Source of the DNA: Pseudosulfitobacter pseudonitzschiae
GTDB taxonomy: Bacteria > Pseudomonadota > Alphaproteobacteria > Rhodobacterales > Rhodobacteraceae
Assembly (NCBI RefSeq): GCF_002222635.1
Contig: NZ_CP022415.1
Span: 3,472,001-3,536,000, forward strand
DNA: 64,000 nucleotides
Direction of reading: 5' to 3'
The notes under the pieces were generated by a model. That model had not been told where the DNA came from, made no database searches, and saw nothing but the letters and a program-made list of their open reading frames with translations. Shown piece after piece: positions 28,490 through 36,114 of this stretch. The position numbers and the translations under genes are program-made. How positions within the stretch are numbered: position 1 is the first letter of the stretch; each line of letters begins with the position of its first letter.

Positions 28490-28889
28490 TGTCTGGCCTT
28501 TCAGGATACATGTGGAAGGGGTAGGGTGAATCCAGTAGATACTGCACCCTTTGATGATCAAGAAAACAGCACAAAATGCGGTGTCAGTAGGGCCAGTAAC
28601 GATGGACAGATGATTCCAGTTTGTCGGATTGTGCCGGTGGCCCCCAGCCGGTTGGAAATAGGAACATCCTGTTTTCAGAGGTTTCGCTGAATTTACGTCG
28701 TTGAAATCCGGAAATCAAAAACGTCCCCGATTGCTGCACCTATGGGAAAAAACATTGATCGGCGTTTGATATTGCGGTCGGATTGGGCAGCGCCAGAGAA
28801 TTGCAAATGCAACAATCGGGCCAAGCGGCGGCCAGACCGCCGATATAACGCGAAGCGCCGTGTAAAACGGCGCACAACGGGAGAAGACA
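28490..28889. promoter_or_regulatory. 400-base divergent control region between tpa and tauA
   Basis: No gene is visible here. The region must hold both the leftward tpa promoter and the rightward tauABC promoter. Minus-strand boxes ACTGGATTCA (28527-28536), ACTGGCCCTA (28588-28597) and ACTGGAATCA (28611-28620) form a tandem series in the tpa direction, and GCTGCACCTA (28733-28742) lies on the plus strand nearer tauA. The middle box is the one shared with xsc. The spacing between the last two minus-strand boxes is 23 bases, about two helical turns, as expected for a dimeric MocR protein on direct repeats. Confidence 0.55.
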
Positions 28890-29897
28890 ATGACTTTTAA
28901 AACCAAATTGATGAGCGCCACTGCCGCAATCGCCATGCTGGCCGGTGCCCAGACGGCGGCTGCCGCAGGGCATGGCGAAATTACAGTGGCCTATTTCCTC
29001 GAGTGGCCGATGCCGTTCCAGTACGCCAAGGAAACCGGCATGTACGACGAAGCGATGGGCACCAAGATCAATTGGGTCAGCTTTGACACCGGCACCGCAA
29101 TGAGTGCGGCGATGGCCTCGGGTGATGTGCAACTTTCGGTCAGTCAGGGTGTGCCGCCGTTTGTCGTGGCCACCTCTGCCGGTCAGGACTTGCAGATTGT
29201 TGACGTGGCCGTGTCCTATTCGGACAACGATAACTGCGTCGTCGCCTCGGGTCTGGAAATTGACAAGGACAGCGCGGGCGAGTTGTCGGGTAAAAAGGTT
29301 GCCGTGCCGCTGGGCACCGCTGCGCATTACGGGTTTCTCAGCCAGATGAACCACTTTGGCGTTGATATCTCGACGATGGAAATTGTGGACATGGCCCCCG
29401 CCGAAGGGGCGGCCGCATTGGCCCAAGGGTCGTTGGACATGGCGTGCGGTTGGGGCGGTGCGCTGCGCCGTATGAAAGAGCACGGCAACGTGCTGCTCAC
29501 CGGTACCGAGAAGGAAGAACTGGGCATTCTTGTGTTTGATGCCACCACAGCGCCCGCGACCTATGTTGCCGAAAACGGCGATATGGTCGCCAAGTTTCTG
29601 GCCGTTACCGCCGAAGCCAACGCCATGTGGGCAGACGAGACCAACCGCGAAATGATGCTGCCGGTGATCGCCAAAGACGCGGGCATGAGCGAAGAGGACA
29701 CTTTGTCGACGCTGTCGACCTTCAAGTTTCCGACCGTTGACGATCAGCTGAGCGACAAGTGGCTGAACGGGCGCGCGCAGACCTTCATGAAGGGCGTCGC
29801 GGGTGTATTCGTCGAAGCGGGCTCGATCCCATCGGCGCTGGACAGCTATGCAGGCGCGGTAAACACCGGCCCGCTTGAAGCCGCAAAAGGCATGTAA
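28890..29897 (+). CDS. tauA: Taurine ABC transporter periplasmic binding protein
   Basis: The 335-residue protein has a signal peptide (MTFKTKLMSATAAIAMLAGA, cleavage after TAAAA) and the NMT1/SsuA-type fold: ITVAYFLEWPMPFQYAKETG, then AMASGDVQLSVSQGVPPFVV and GKKVAVPLGTAAHYGFLSQM. It delivers taurine to TauBC. A strong ribosome site (GGGAGAAG) stands before the ATG. It is first in tauABC; a long hairpin separates it from tauB, a common device to make more binding protein than membrane subunits. Confidence 0.9.
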   Translation: MTFKTKLMSATAAIAMLAGAQTAAAAGHGEITVAYFLEWPMPFQYAKETGMYDEAMGTKINWVSFDTGTAMSAAMASGDVQLSVSQGVPPFVVATSAGQDLQIVDVAVSYSDNDNCVVASGLEIDKDSAGELSGKKVAVPLGTAAHYGFLSQMNHFGVDISTMEIVDMAPAEGAAALAQGSLDMACGWGGALRRMKEHGNVLLTGTEKEELGILVFDATTAPATYVAENGDMVAKFLAVTAEANAMWADETNREMMLPVIAKDAGMSEEDTLSTLSTFKFPTVDDQLSDKWLNGRAQTFMKGVAGVFVEAGSIPSALDSYAGAVNTGPLEAAKGM

Positions 29898-29904
29898 GCG
29901 AAAC

Positions 29905-29943
29905 CAGTGCCCTGCGCGCCTTGTGGTGGTGCGCAGGGCACTG
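29905..29943 (+). repeat. 13-bp intercistronic hairpin between tauA and tauB
   Basis: CAGTGCCCTGCGC at 29905-29917 pairs perfectly with GCGCAGGGCACTG at 29931-29943 around a 13-base loop. There is no T-tract, so it most likely protects the 3' end of tauA mRNA and slows decay rather than stopping transcription. This fits the need for excess binding protein. Confidence 0.75.
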
Positions 29944-30012
29944 CGGTAATGAGGCGGGCAAACCCGCCCGCGCGGCCCGTACAGGGCAAAACCAATCAAC
30001 AGGGGGACGACC

Positions 30013-30819
30013 ATGACGGGACTTGTGATCGACAAGCTGTCCATGCGGTTCGATTTGCCGGACGGTGGTGCCGTTCAGGCGCTGCAAGATGTTAGTCTGG
30101 ATTTGAAACAGGGCGAGTTGCTGAGTGTGCTGGGGCCGTCGGGCTGTGGCAAAACCACGCTTTTGAATATCGTGGCGGGGTTTCTGGCGCAAACCTCGGG
30201 CGAGGTGCGGCTGAACGGCAAACCGGTTCACGGCCCCGATGCCCAACGCGGCATGGTGTTTCAACAAGGCGCGCTGTTCGAATGGATGAGCGTGCGCGAG
30301 AACGTCAGCTTTGGCCCGGATATGAAGGGCACGCCCAAGGCAGAAAGCCGCAAGACGGTAGATCACTTGCTGAACGTCGTGGGCTTGCAGGATTTCAAGG
30401 AAAAGATGGTTTACGAACTGTCCGGAGGGATGCAGCAGCGCGTGGCGCTGGCCCGTTGTTTGGCCAATGATCCCGATGTGATCCTGATGGACGAACCGCT
30501 GGGCGCGCTGGATGCGCTGACCCGCGAAAAGATGCAAAGCCTTGTGCTGAAGCTGTGGAAGGAAACCGGCAAGACCATCATCCTGATCACCCACTCGGTC
30601 GAAGAGGCACTGTTGTTGGGCGAACGTCTGGTGGTGATGGCCCCGCGTCCGGGGCGGATTCACAAGGAATACCGCCTGCCCTTTGCCGACCTGGGCGTGG
30701 GGGCCGATCTGCGCGAGGTCAAAAAACACCCCGACTACGCGCCAACGCGCGAAGAAATCCTGAACATGATCTGGAACATGGAAGAAGAGATCATGGGCCG
30801 CAGCGAGGAGACCGCCTGA
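30013..30819 (+). CDS. tauB: Taurine ABC transporter ATPase
   Basis: The 268-residue protein has the Walker A VLGPSGCGKTTLLNI, Q-loop MVFQQGALFEWM, signature ELSGGMQQRVALARCL, Walker B VILMDEPLGALD and switch His in ILITHSVEEALLL. This is the nitrate/sulfonate/taurine branch of ABC ATPases. It powers the TauC permease at the inner membrane. The ATG has AGGGGGACG before it. The stop is one base before the tauC ATG. Confidence 0.92.
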   Translation: MTGLVIDKLSMRFDLPDGGAVQALQDVSLDLKQGELLSVLGPSGCGKTTLLNIVAGFLAQTSGEVRLNGKPVHGPDAQRGMVFQQGALFEWMSVRENVSFGPDMKGTPKAESRKTVDHLLNVVGLQDFKEKMVYELSGGMQQRVALARCLANDPDVILMDEPLGALDALTREKMQSLVLKLWKETGKTIILITHSVEEALLLGERLVVMAPRPGRIHKEYRLPFADLGVGADLREVKKHPDYAPTREEILNMIWNMEEEIMGRSEETA

Positions 30820-30820
30820 G

Positions 30821-32158
30821 ATGCTGCAAATTTTTCAAGACCTTGGGGCCGAACTGGCGCAGATGTTCTTGTCGATACTGGGGGCGCTGCCCTTTATCTT
30901 CGGCTATCTGGCGCTGATCCTGATTTCGATGTTGATCTGGAATTTTGTCCGCGCCCAGATGGGACGCGTGCGCGACTATACTTCGCTGAAAACCGTGACT
31001 TTCGGCGACGAAAGCGCAGTTGTTTCAGACAAGGCGGCGTCGGTAATATCGATCGTGCTGATCTTTGTGATCTGGGGTGCGTTCACCGGATCGAACTGGT
31101 TGCCCGGCCCGTTCCACGCTCCGGGGCCTTTCGTGGGGCAAGAGGCGTTTACATATACCATCGAAGGCCCCGACGGCACACAGGCTGACGCGACCATCTT
31201 TGTTTCGGTCCACCCGCAAGGCGAGCAACCCGCGCCGCTGGAGTTTGACGCAGGCACGGGACCGGTCAAGAATGACAGTGTGGTGGTGCAGGCCTATCGC
31301 TCGAAGCTGATCAGTTGGGATGCCAACGATGAGATCACCCGCAAGGATGGCGCCAAGGTTGTCGCGGTCGATGGTCGTGCGATTGATGCCGATACCGATG
31401 TGGACGTGGGCTTTGGCCGCGTGGCGCTGACGGACAAGGGCACGTTGAACTTCGAGCCGGGGCAGGGTTGGCAAATGGAAAACATCTGGCTTCCCGCACC
31501 CGACAGTGTCTGGCGGCGGCTGGTGTCGGTCAGTGCAGACGGCTACCAAAACGTGACGCTGTCCGAACACCTCAGTTACTCTTTGTTCCGCGTGATCGTG
31601 GGCTTTGCGCTGGGTGCGCTGGTGGGCATTCCGCTGGGCTATGCGATGGGCCTGTCGAACTGGTTTCGCGGCTGGTTCGATCCGATCGTGGAATTCATGC
31701 GCCCCGTGCCGCCGCTGGCGCTGATCCCACTGGTGATCATCTGGGCCGGCATAGGTGAACAGGGCAAGATCATCCTGCTGTTCCTCGCCGCGCTGTGGAT
31801 CATGGCCATCGGTGCGCGCTCGGGTGTTTCCGGGGTCAAGATAACCAAGGTACATGCGGCCTATTCACTGGGGGCGAGCAAGTGGCAGATCCTGCGCCAT
31901 GTCATCATCCCCAATTCCCTGCCCGAGATATTCACCGCAGCACGCGTGGCGATGGGTGTTTGCTGGGGTACGGTGGTCGCTGCGGAACTGGTGGCGGCGG
32001 AAAAGGGCGTTGGCAAGATGATCGTGGCGGCGTCCAAGTTTCAGGACACCGACATCGTTTTGATGGGAATTATCCTGATCGGCATTATCGGCTTTGGCAT
32101 CGACATGCTGATGCGCTGGGCCGAACGGGTGCTGGTGCCGTGGAAGGGCAAGGGTTGA
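30821..32158 (+). CDS. tauC: Taurine ABC transporter permease with periplasmic insertion
   Basis: At 445 residues it is much longer than normal TauC (about 270). The permease core is clear: LPAPDSVWRRL, then LSYSLFRVIVGFALGALVGI and the coupling-loop motif AAYSLGASKWQILRHVIIPN. Two helices precede it (about residues 16-43 and 72-95). Between the second helix and the conserved LPAP lies an inserted segment (residues 100-222) rich in beta strands: EAFTYTIEGPDGTQADATIF, which resembles cadherin/VCBS-type repeats, then EITRKDGAKVVAVDGRAIDA. Topology puts it in the periplasm near TauA. The extra first helix and the insert are unusual; the transport role is inferred from the operon. Confidence 0.85.
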   Translation: MLQIFQDLGAELAQMFLSILGALPFIFGYLALILISMLIWNFVRAQMGRVRDYTSLKTVTFGDESAVVSDKAASVISIVLIFVIWGAFTGSNWLPGPFHAPGPFVGQEAFTYTIEGPDGTQADATIFVSVHPQGEQPAPLEFDAGTGPVKNDSVVVQAYRSKLISWDANDEITRKDGAKVVAVDGRAIDADTDVDVGFGRVALTDKGTLNFEPGQGWQMENIWLPAPDSVWRRLVSVSADGYQNVTLSEHLSYSLFRVIVGFALGALVGIPLGYAMGLSNWFRGWFDPIVEFMRPVPPLALIPLVIIWAGIGEQGKIILLFLAALWIMAIGARSGVSGVKITKVHAAYSLGASKWQILRHVIIPNSLPEIFTAARVAMGVCWGTVVAAELVAAEKGVGKMIVAASKFQDTDIVLMGIILIGIIGFGIDMLMRWAERVLVPWKGKG

Positions 32159-32177
32159 TTTTGCGGCGTTGCTTGAG

Positions 32178-32207
32178 AAAGGCCTTGGTGTATCCGGAGC
32201 CTTTTTC
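32178..32207 (+). terminator. Intrinsic terminator of tauABC
   Basis: AAAGGC at 32178-32183 pairs with GCCTTT at 32199-32204, with a further TTGG/CCGG inner stem, and runs into TTTTTCC. It closes the tauABC operon before the convergent tRNA gene. Confidence 0.65.
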
Positions 32208-32280
32208 CACGCCTATCGCTGATGTGCGTACGTCGCAACGCTGGGAGTGTGTTCGAAATCCACCCTTACGGGGGAGGGGA

Positions 32281-32356
32281 TGGTGGAGCATAGCGGGATC
32301 GAACCGCTGACCTCCTGCATGCCATGCAGGCGCTCTCCCAGCTGAGCTAATGCCCC
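32281..32356 (-). tRNA. tRNA-Ala (anticodon GGC)
   Basis: The minus strand reads GGGGCATTAGCTCAGCTGGG at the 5' end, with an anticodon stem CCTGC/GCAGG around the loop ATGGCAT. The anticodon is therefore GGC, which decodes GCC and GCU alanine codons. The T-arm is CAGCGGTTCGATCCCGCTA-like, and the 3' end closes the acceptor stem with encoded CCA. All four arms fold by eye and the length is 76 bases. Confidence 0.95.
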
Positions 32357-32400
32357 ATCCTTGGTGACCCTCTCGGGTCCGTGCGCCGCTGATTAGGCGG

Positions 32401-32441
32401 TTTGGCAGGCGGGATCAAGCGAAAAGATCACGCCTGCCAAA
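32401..32441. repeat. Long hairpin after the FYDLN acidic gene
   Basis: TTTGGCAGGCG-G-GATC at 32401-32416 pairs with GATC-A-CGCCTGCCAAA at 32426-32441: an 11-bp outer stem, one mismatch and a 4-bp inner stem with a 9-base loop. It lies just past the end of the acidic FYDLN protein gene on the minus strand. It lacks a clear T-tract, so it may be an mRNA 3' stabiliser or a factor-dependent end. Confidence 0.6.
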
Positions 32442-32445
32442 AGCT

Positions 32446-32778
32446 TTATGTGTCGTCGTCGTCCGACGCAACATCGGCGATTTCTTCCAGCGGAACTGTA
32501 TCGTCGTCGTCGTCATCTTCGAGGATGTCGTCATCTAGATCGACATCAACATCGCTGTCGTCATCGTCCAATACCACGTCATCGTCATCATTCTCCGCAG
32601 CTTTCGCCTTGGCTGTGGCCGCGTCTTCGGCGTCAGCGGCGATCATCCGGGATTTGCTGGCGTCCAGCTCAACCACTTCGCCCGTGTAGGGGCTGACGAT
32701 CGGGTTTTTGTTCAGGTCGTAAAACCGTTTGCCGGTAGTCGGGCAAAGGCGTTTCGTACCCCATTCTTCCTTGGGCAT
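32446..32778 (-). CDS. FYDLN acidic protein, TIGR02300 family
   Basis: The 110-residue protein starts MPKEEWGTKRLCPTTGKRFY and continues with DLNKNPIVSPYTGEVVEL, the signature that names the FYDLN acid family. The C-terminal half is almost only Asp, Glu, Val and Ala, with runs such as DDDDVVLDDDDSDVDVDLDD. It is common and conserved in alphaproteobacteria, but no role is established. The Cys in RLCPTTGKRF suggests a small metal-binding or rubredoxin-like knuckle. The ATG at 32778 is preceded by AAAGGGGAC. Confidence 0.85.
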   Translation of the reverse strand: MPKEEWGTKRLCPTTGKRFYDLNKNPIVSPYTGEVVELDASKSRMIAADAEDAATAKAKAAENDDDDVVLDDDDSDVDVDLDDDILEDDDDDDTVPLEEIADVASDDDDT

Positions 32779-32885
32779 GGTGTCCCCTTTGAAATCTCTG
32801 TTGCATCTAGGCGATTCAGGGCAATTGCCATATGGTGTGCCCGGAGTCAAAGCCTACGTGATAAGTGGGTAAAGGAGCAGATAGG

Positions 32886-33578
32886 ATGGCAATGCACCTG
32901 TTGCAAGAAGGACCGCCTGTAGAAGTGGTCTTGCGTCGGTCGGCGCGGGCGCGGCGGATCTCGTTGCGGGTGTCTTCGCTGGACGGACGGGTGACGCTGA
33001 CACTGCCCAAAGGTGTGGCCGAACGTGAAGCAATGGCCTTTGCCCGCTCCAAGGAGGACTGGATACGCGGTCATCTTCAGGCGCGTCTGGAAAATGTCGA
33101 TATTACCCACGGGGCCGAGGTGCCGCTGGGCGGTCAGCCGCGTCTGATTGTGCCGGGAACAGGGCGACGGGTGGTTGTTGATGCACAGTCGATCGCCGTG
33201 CCCGGTGCGCCCGCGCAAGTGGGCGCGCGATTGCAGGCGCATCTGAAAGCGTTGGCGCGGACACGGCTTGCGGAGGCGTCTGATCTCTATGTGGAACGGC
33301 TGGGGCGCCCGTATCAGCGGATCAACATCCGTGACACGCGGTCCCGCTGGGGGTCGTGTTCGTCGCGCGGAACGCTGATGTATTCATGGCGACTGGTGCT
33401 GATGCCGAAGGCCGTGCTGGATTATGTCGCAGCGCATGAGGTCGCCCATCTTGAGCAGATGAATCACTCGCAGGCGTTCTGGGATGCCGTGACCCGTATT
33501 TACGGCCCCTATTCCGAGGCGCGGGCGTGGCTGCGACAGCATGGCTCGGAATATCACCGCTTTCGCTTTGGCGATTGA
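32886..33578 (+). CDS. YgjP-like zinc metallopeptidase domain protein (DUF45)
   Basis: The 230-residue protein has the DUF45/YgjP pattern. The N-terminal beta part contains RRSARARRISLRVSSLDGRV, followed by RSRWGSCSSRGTLMYSWRL and the zinc motif AAHEVAHLEQMNHSQAFWDA (HExxH plus a downstream H...FW). It may act as a peptidase related to SprT and M48 enzymes; the substrate is unknown. I start at the ATG at 32886, seven bases after AAAGGAG, not at the upstream GTG. It is divergent from the acidic-protein gene. Confidence 0.85.
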   Translation: MAMHLLQEGPPVEVVLRRSARARRISLRVSSLDGRVTLTLPKGVAEREAMAFARSKEDWIRGHLQARLENVDITHGAEVPLGGQPRLIVPGTGRRVVVDAQSIAVPGAPAQVGARLQAHLKALARTRLAEASDLYVERLGRPYQRINIRDTRSRWGSCSSRGTLMYSWRLVLMPKAVLDYVAAHEVAHLEQMNHSQAFWDAVTRIYGPYSEARAWLRQHGSEYHRFRFGD

Positions 33579-33590
33579 CCACTGCAGTAT

Positions 33591-33602
33591 TTGTGATCAC
33601 AA
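33591..33602. promoter_or_regulatory. Palindromic operator before the GntR gene
   Basis: TTGTGATCACAA is a perfect 12-bp palindrome seven bases before the GntR start codon. FadR/FCD-type GntR proteins usually bind TTGT-N-ACAA palindromes, so this is a likely autoregulatory operator. Confidence 0.65.
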
Positions 33603-33608
33603 GACAGT

Positions 33609-34259
33609 ATGACCACACCCGCACGCGCCACTGAAGTCACCACAGCTGCCCATGACCGCGTTTACCGCCGTCTGCGCACGCGGATCATGCATGGCGATAT
33701 TCCCCCCGGACAGGCGCTGACCCTGCGCGGTGTCGCCAAAGAGCACGAGGTTTCCATGACCCCGGTGCGCGAGGCTGTGCGACGTCTGGTGGCCGAAGGG
33801 GCGCTGACCATGTCGTCCTCGGGGCGGATGGGCACGCCCGAACTGTCTGCCGAGCGGATCGAAGAACTGGCTGCCCTGCGCGCCTTGATCGAGGTCGAGT
33901 TGGCCAGCCGCGCCCTGCCGCGCGCACACATGGCACTGATCGAGCGGTTGCAGACCATCAACGGCGCTGTGTCCGAAGCCGTCGCGCACCGCGATGCCGT
34001 CAGCTATATCCGCACCAATCTGGAATTTCACCGCACGCTTTACCTGCGCGCACAGGCTCCTGCGATGCTGGCTATGGCAGAAACTGTCTGGCTGCAAATG
34101 GGCCCCACGATGCGGGCGCTGTACGGGCGGCTGCGGCGGACCGAGCCACCACATTATCATAAGCTGATTATCGCCGCCCTGCGCGCCGGGGACGAACCCG
34201 GCCTGCGGTTGGCGGTGCGTACTGACGTCACGCAAGGGCTGCGGATGCTGGCGCGCTGA
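33609..34259 (+). CDS. GntR-family regulator (FadR/FCD subfamily)
   Basis: The 216-residue protein has an N-terminal GntR winged helix (residues 15-75; TLRGVAKEHEVSMTPVREAV) and a C-terminal all-helical FCD domain with the metal- and ligand-binding pattern EFHRTLYLRA and HHxL-like PHYHKLIIAAL. FCD regulators sense small carboxylic acids. The gene is 23 bases upstream of the haloacid-dehalogenase-like gene, which it may control. A TTGTGATCACAA palindrome lies just before its start. Confidence 0.85.
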   Translation: MTTPARATEVTTAAHDRVYRRLRTRIMHGDIPPGQALTLRGVAKEHEVSMTPVREAVRRLVAEGALTMSSSGRMGTPELSAERIEELAALRALIEVELASRALPRAHMALIERLQTINGAVSEAVAHRDAVSYIRTNLEFHRTLYLRAQAPAMLAMAETVWLQMGPTMRALYGRLRRTEPPHYHKLIIAALRAGDEPGLRLAVRTDVTQGLRMLAR

Positions 34260-34282
34260 AACCTTGGAAGAATGAGGATCAG

Positions 34283-35005
34283 ATGAAACTCACGGATTAC
34301 AAAGCACTTACTTTCGACGTCTATGGCACGCTTATTGATTGGGAAAGCGGTATGATTGAGGGGTTGAAAGCCCTTGTTGCCCGTGTTGACCGCAACCTTA
34401 GCCGTGACGAGATACTTGAGGCACATGCCCGCCACGAGTCGACCCAGCAGTCATATACCCCAAGCTACAAATACAGCAGGGTTCTCGAAATCGTATACAA
34501 GCGTTTGGCAGAAGAATGGGGCGTTACCTACACCCGCGAGGACTGCGTCGCCTATGGTCAGTCTGTTAAAAACTGGCCCGCGTTTCCGGATTCGGCGGAC
34601 GCGCTGGCATATCTCAAAATGCACTACAAACTAGTGGTCCTGTCCAACGTCGACAACGAAAGCTTCGCACATTCCAACAAGAAGCTCGGCGTTGAATTCG
34701 ACGCGTGCTACACAGCCGAAGACGTTGGCAGCTATAAACCCGCCGACCGTAATTTCGACTATATGCTCGAAAAAATCGGCGATATCGGCATCGACAAATC
34801 CCAGGTACTGCACACCGCAGAAAGCATGTTCCACGATCACGGCCCTGCCAACAGGTATGGTCTTGCAAACTGCTGGATCTATCGCCGCCACGACAAAGAA
34901 GGCTTTGGTGCTACGATGAACCCCGGCGAAATGCCCCGCTATGATTTCAGGTTCAACTCGATGGCAGATTTGGTCAAAGCGCACCAAGACGCTCTGCGCG
35001 GTTGA
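34283..35005 (+). CDS. HAD-superfamily hydrolase, haloacid dehalogenase type II-like
   Basis: The 240-residue protein has HAD motif I in ALTFDVYGTLIDWESG with the nucleophile Asp, motif II in LVVLSNVDNESF, motif III lysine in AEDVGSYKPADRNFDYML, and motif IV around AESMFHDHGPAN. The layout fits the (S)-2-haloacid dehalogenase-like subgroup; a phosphatase role is possible. Codon use looks different from its neighbours, with many AAA, TTG and CTT codons and lower GC, which could mark a later acquisition together with or without the GntR gene upstream. Confidence 0.8.
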   Translation: MKLTDYKALTFDVYGTLIDWESGMIEGLKALVARVDRNLSRDEILEAHARHESTQQSYTPSYKYSRVLEIVYKRLAEEWGVTYTREDCVAYGQSVKNWPAFPDSADALAYLKMHYKLVVLSNVDNESFAHSNKKLGVEFDACYTAEDVGSYKPADRNFDYMLEKIGDIGIDKSQVLHTAESMFHDHGPANRYGLANCWIYRRHDKEGFGATMNPGEMPRYDFRFNSMADLVKAHQDALRG

Positions 35006-35092
35006 TCCAACCGGCACGACGTGCGTCGACGCGCGACGGGCAAGCACAGCGACAAACTTGCGATCCCTGTTTTTTCCGGTCGCGGCCTATGC

Positions 35093-36055
35093 TCAGGCAG
35101 CCAGACCTTTTTTACCCAGATCAAGGAATTTGCTGCGGCGGTCGTGGATCAACGCCTTGGCGTTCATGCCGTCCAGATCCTTGAGCATCTCGGCAATGGC
35201 TTTGCCCACAGCATCAATTGCATCCTGCGCGTGACGGTGCGCCCCGCCCATCGGCTCGGGGATGATCTTGTCGATCACGCCCAGTTGCTTGAGATCTTGG
35301 GCGGTCAGACGTAGCGCCTCAGCGGCTTCGCGCATTTTCTCGGCGTCTTTCCACAGGATCGACGCGCAACCTTCGGGGCTGATGACGGAATAGACCGCAT
35401 GTTCCAGCATTGCGACGCGGTTGGCCGTGGCAAAGGCGACCGCGCCGCCCGATCCGCCCTCTCCGATCACCACGGACACGACGGGCGTACCGATTTGCAG
35501 TGATTTTTCTGTGGCGCGCGCGATGGCCTCGGACTGGCCGCGTTCTTCCGCGCCTTTGCCGGGATAGGCGCCGGGCGTATCGACCAGCGTAATGACAGGC
35601 AGGCCGAAGCGACCGGCAATATCCATCAGGCGAATCGCTTTGCGGTAGCCTTCGGGTCGGGCCATGCCGAAATTGCGTTCGATGCGCGATTTCGTATCGT
35701 TGCCCTTTTCATGGCCGATTACCATCACCGGCGTGTCGTTAAACCGCGCAAGGCCCCCCATGACGGCGTGATCGTCGGCAAAGTTGCGGTCGCCCGCCAG
35801 TGGTGTGTAATCGTTGAACAGACGTTTGATATAATCGATGCAATGGGGCCGCTCGGGGTGGCGCGCCACCAGACATTTGCGCCAGGGCGTCAGCGAGCTG
35901 TAAAGGTCTTGCAACATCGCCTTGCCCTTGGCGTCAAGGGTTGCGGCCTCGGCGCTGGTGTCGGTTTCGGGATTGTTGCGGGCCATCGCACGCAGTTCTT
36001 CGGCCTTGCCTTCGATTTCCGCCAGTGGCTTCTCGAAATCCATATATTGAGTCAT
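35093..36055 (-). CDS. accA: Acetyl-CoA carboxylase carboxyltransferase subunit alpha
   Basis: The 320-residue protein is Acc[19 protein letters not shown] at the start, then [36 protein letters not shown] and the carboxyl-transfer core [20 protein letters not shown] with [14 protein letters not shown]. With AccD it moves the carboxyl group from biotin to acetyl-CoA to make malonyl-CoA. The start at 36055 (MTQYMDF) has GGAGCGAGC upstream. It appears to stand alone. Confidence 0.95.
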   Translation of the reverse strand: MTQYMDFEKPLAEIEGKAEELRAMARNNPETDTSAEAATLDAKGKAMLQDLYSSLTPWRKCLVARHPERPHCIDYIKRLFNDYTPLAGDRNFADDHAVMGGLARFNDTPVMVIGHEKGNDTKSRIERNFGMARPEGYRKAIRLMDIAGRFGLPVITLVDTPGAYPGKGAEERGQSEAIARATEKSLQIGTPVVSVVIGEGGSGGAVAFATANRVAMLEHAVYSVISPEGCASILWKDAEKMREAAEALRLTAQDLKQLGVIDKIIPEPMGGAHRHAQDAIDAVGKAIAEMLKDLDGMNAKALIHDRRSKFLDLGKKGLAA

Positions 36056-36114
36056 CTGCTCGCTCCGCTTCGGCTTTGTCCGATATATGGCGGGGCAGAG
36101 CGGCGAATGCAATC

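Noticed and set aside
27365-28690. 441-residue plus-strand frame over tpa
   Set aside because: Antisense shadow of a clear class III aminotransferase.
28740-30044. 434-residue minus-strand frame over tauA
   Set aside because: Antisense to tauA, which has a signal peptide, ribosome site and operon context.
32446-32696. Plus-strand Ser-rich frames over the acidic-protein gene
   Set aside because: The Ser runs are the reverse reading of GAC/GTC acidic codons.
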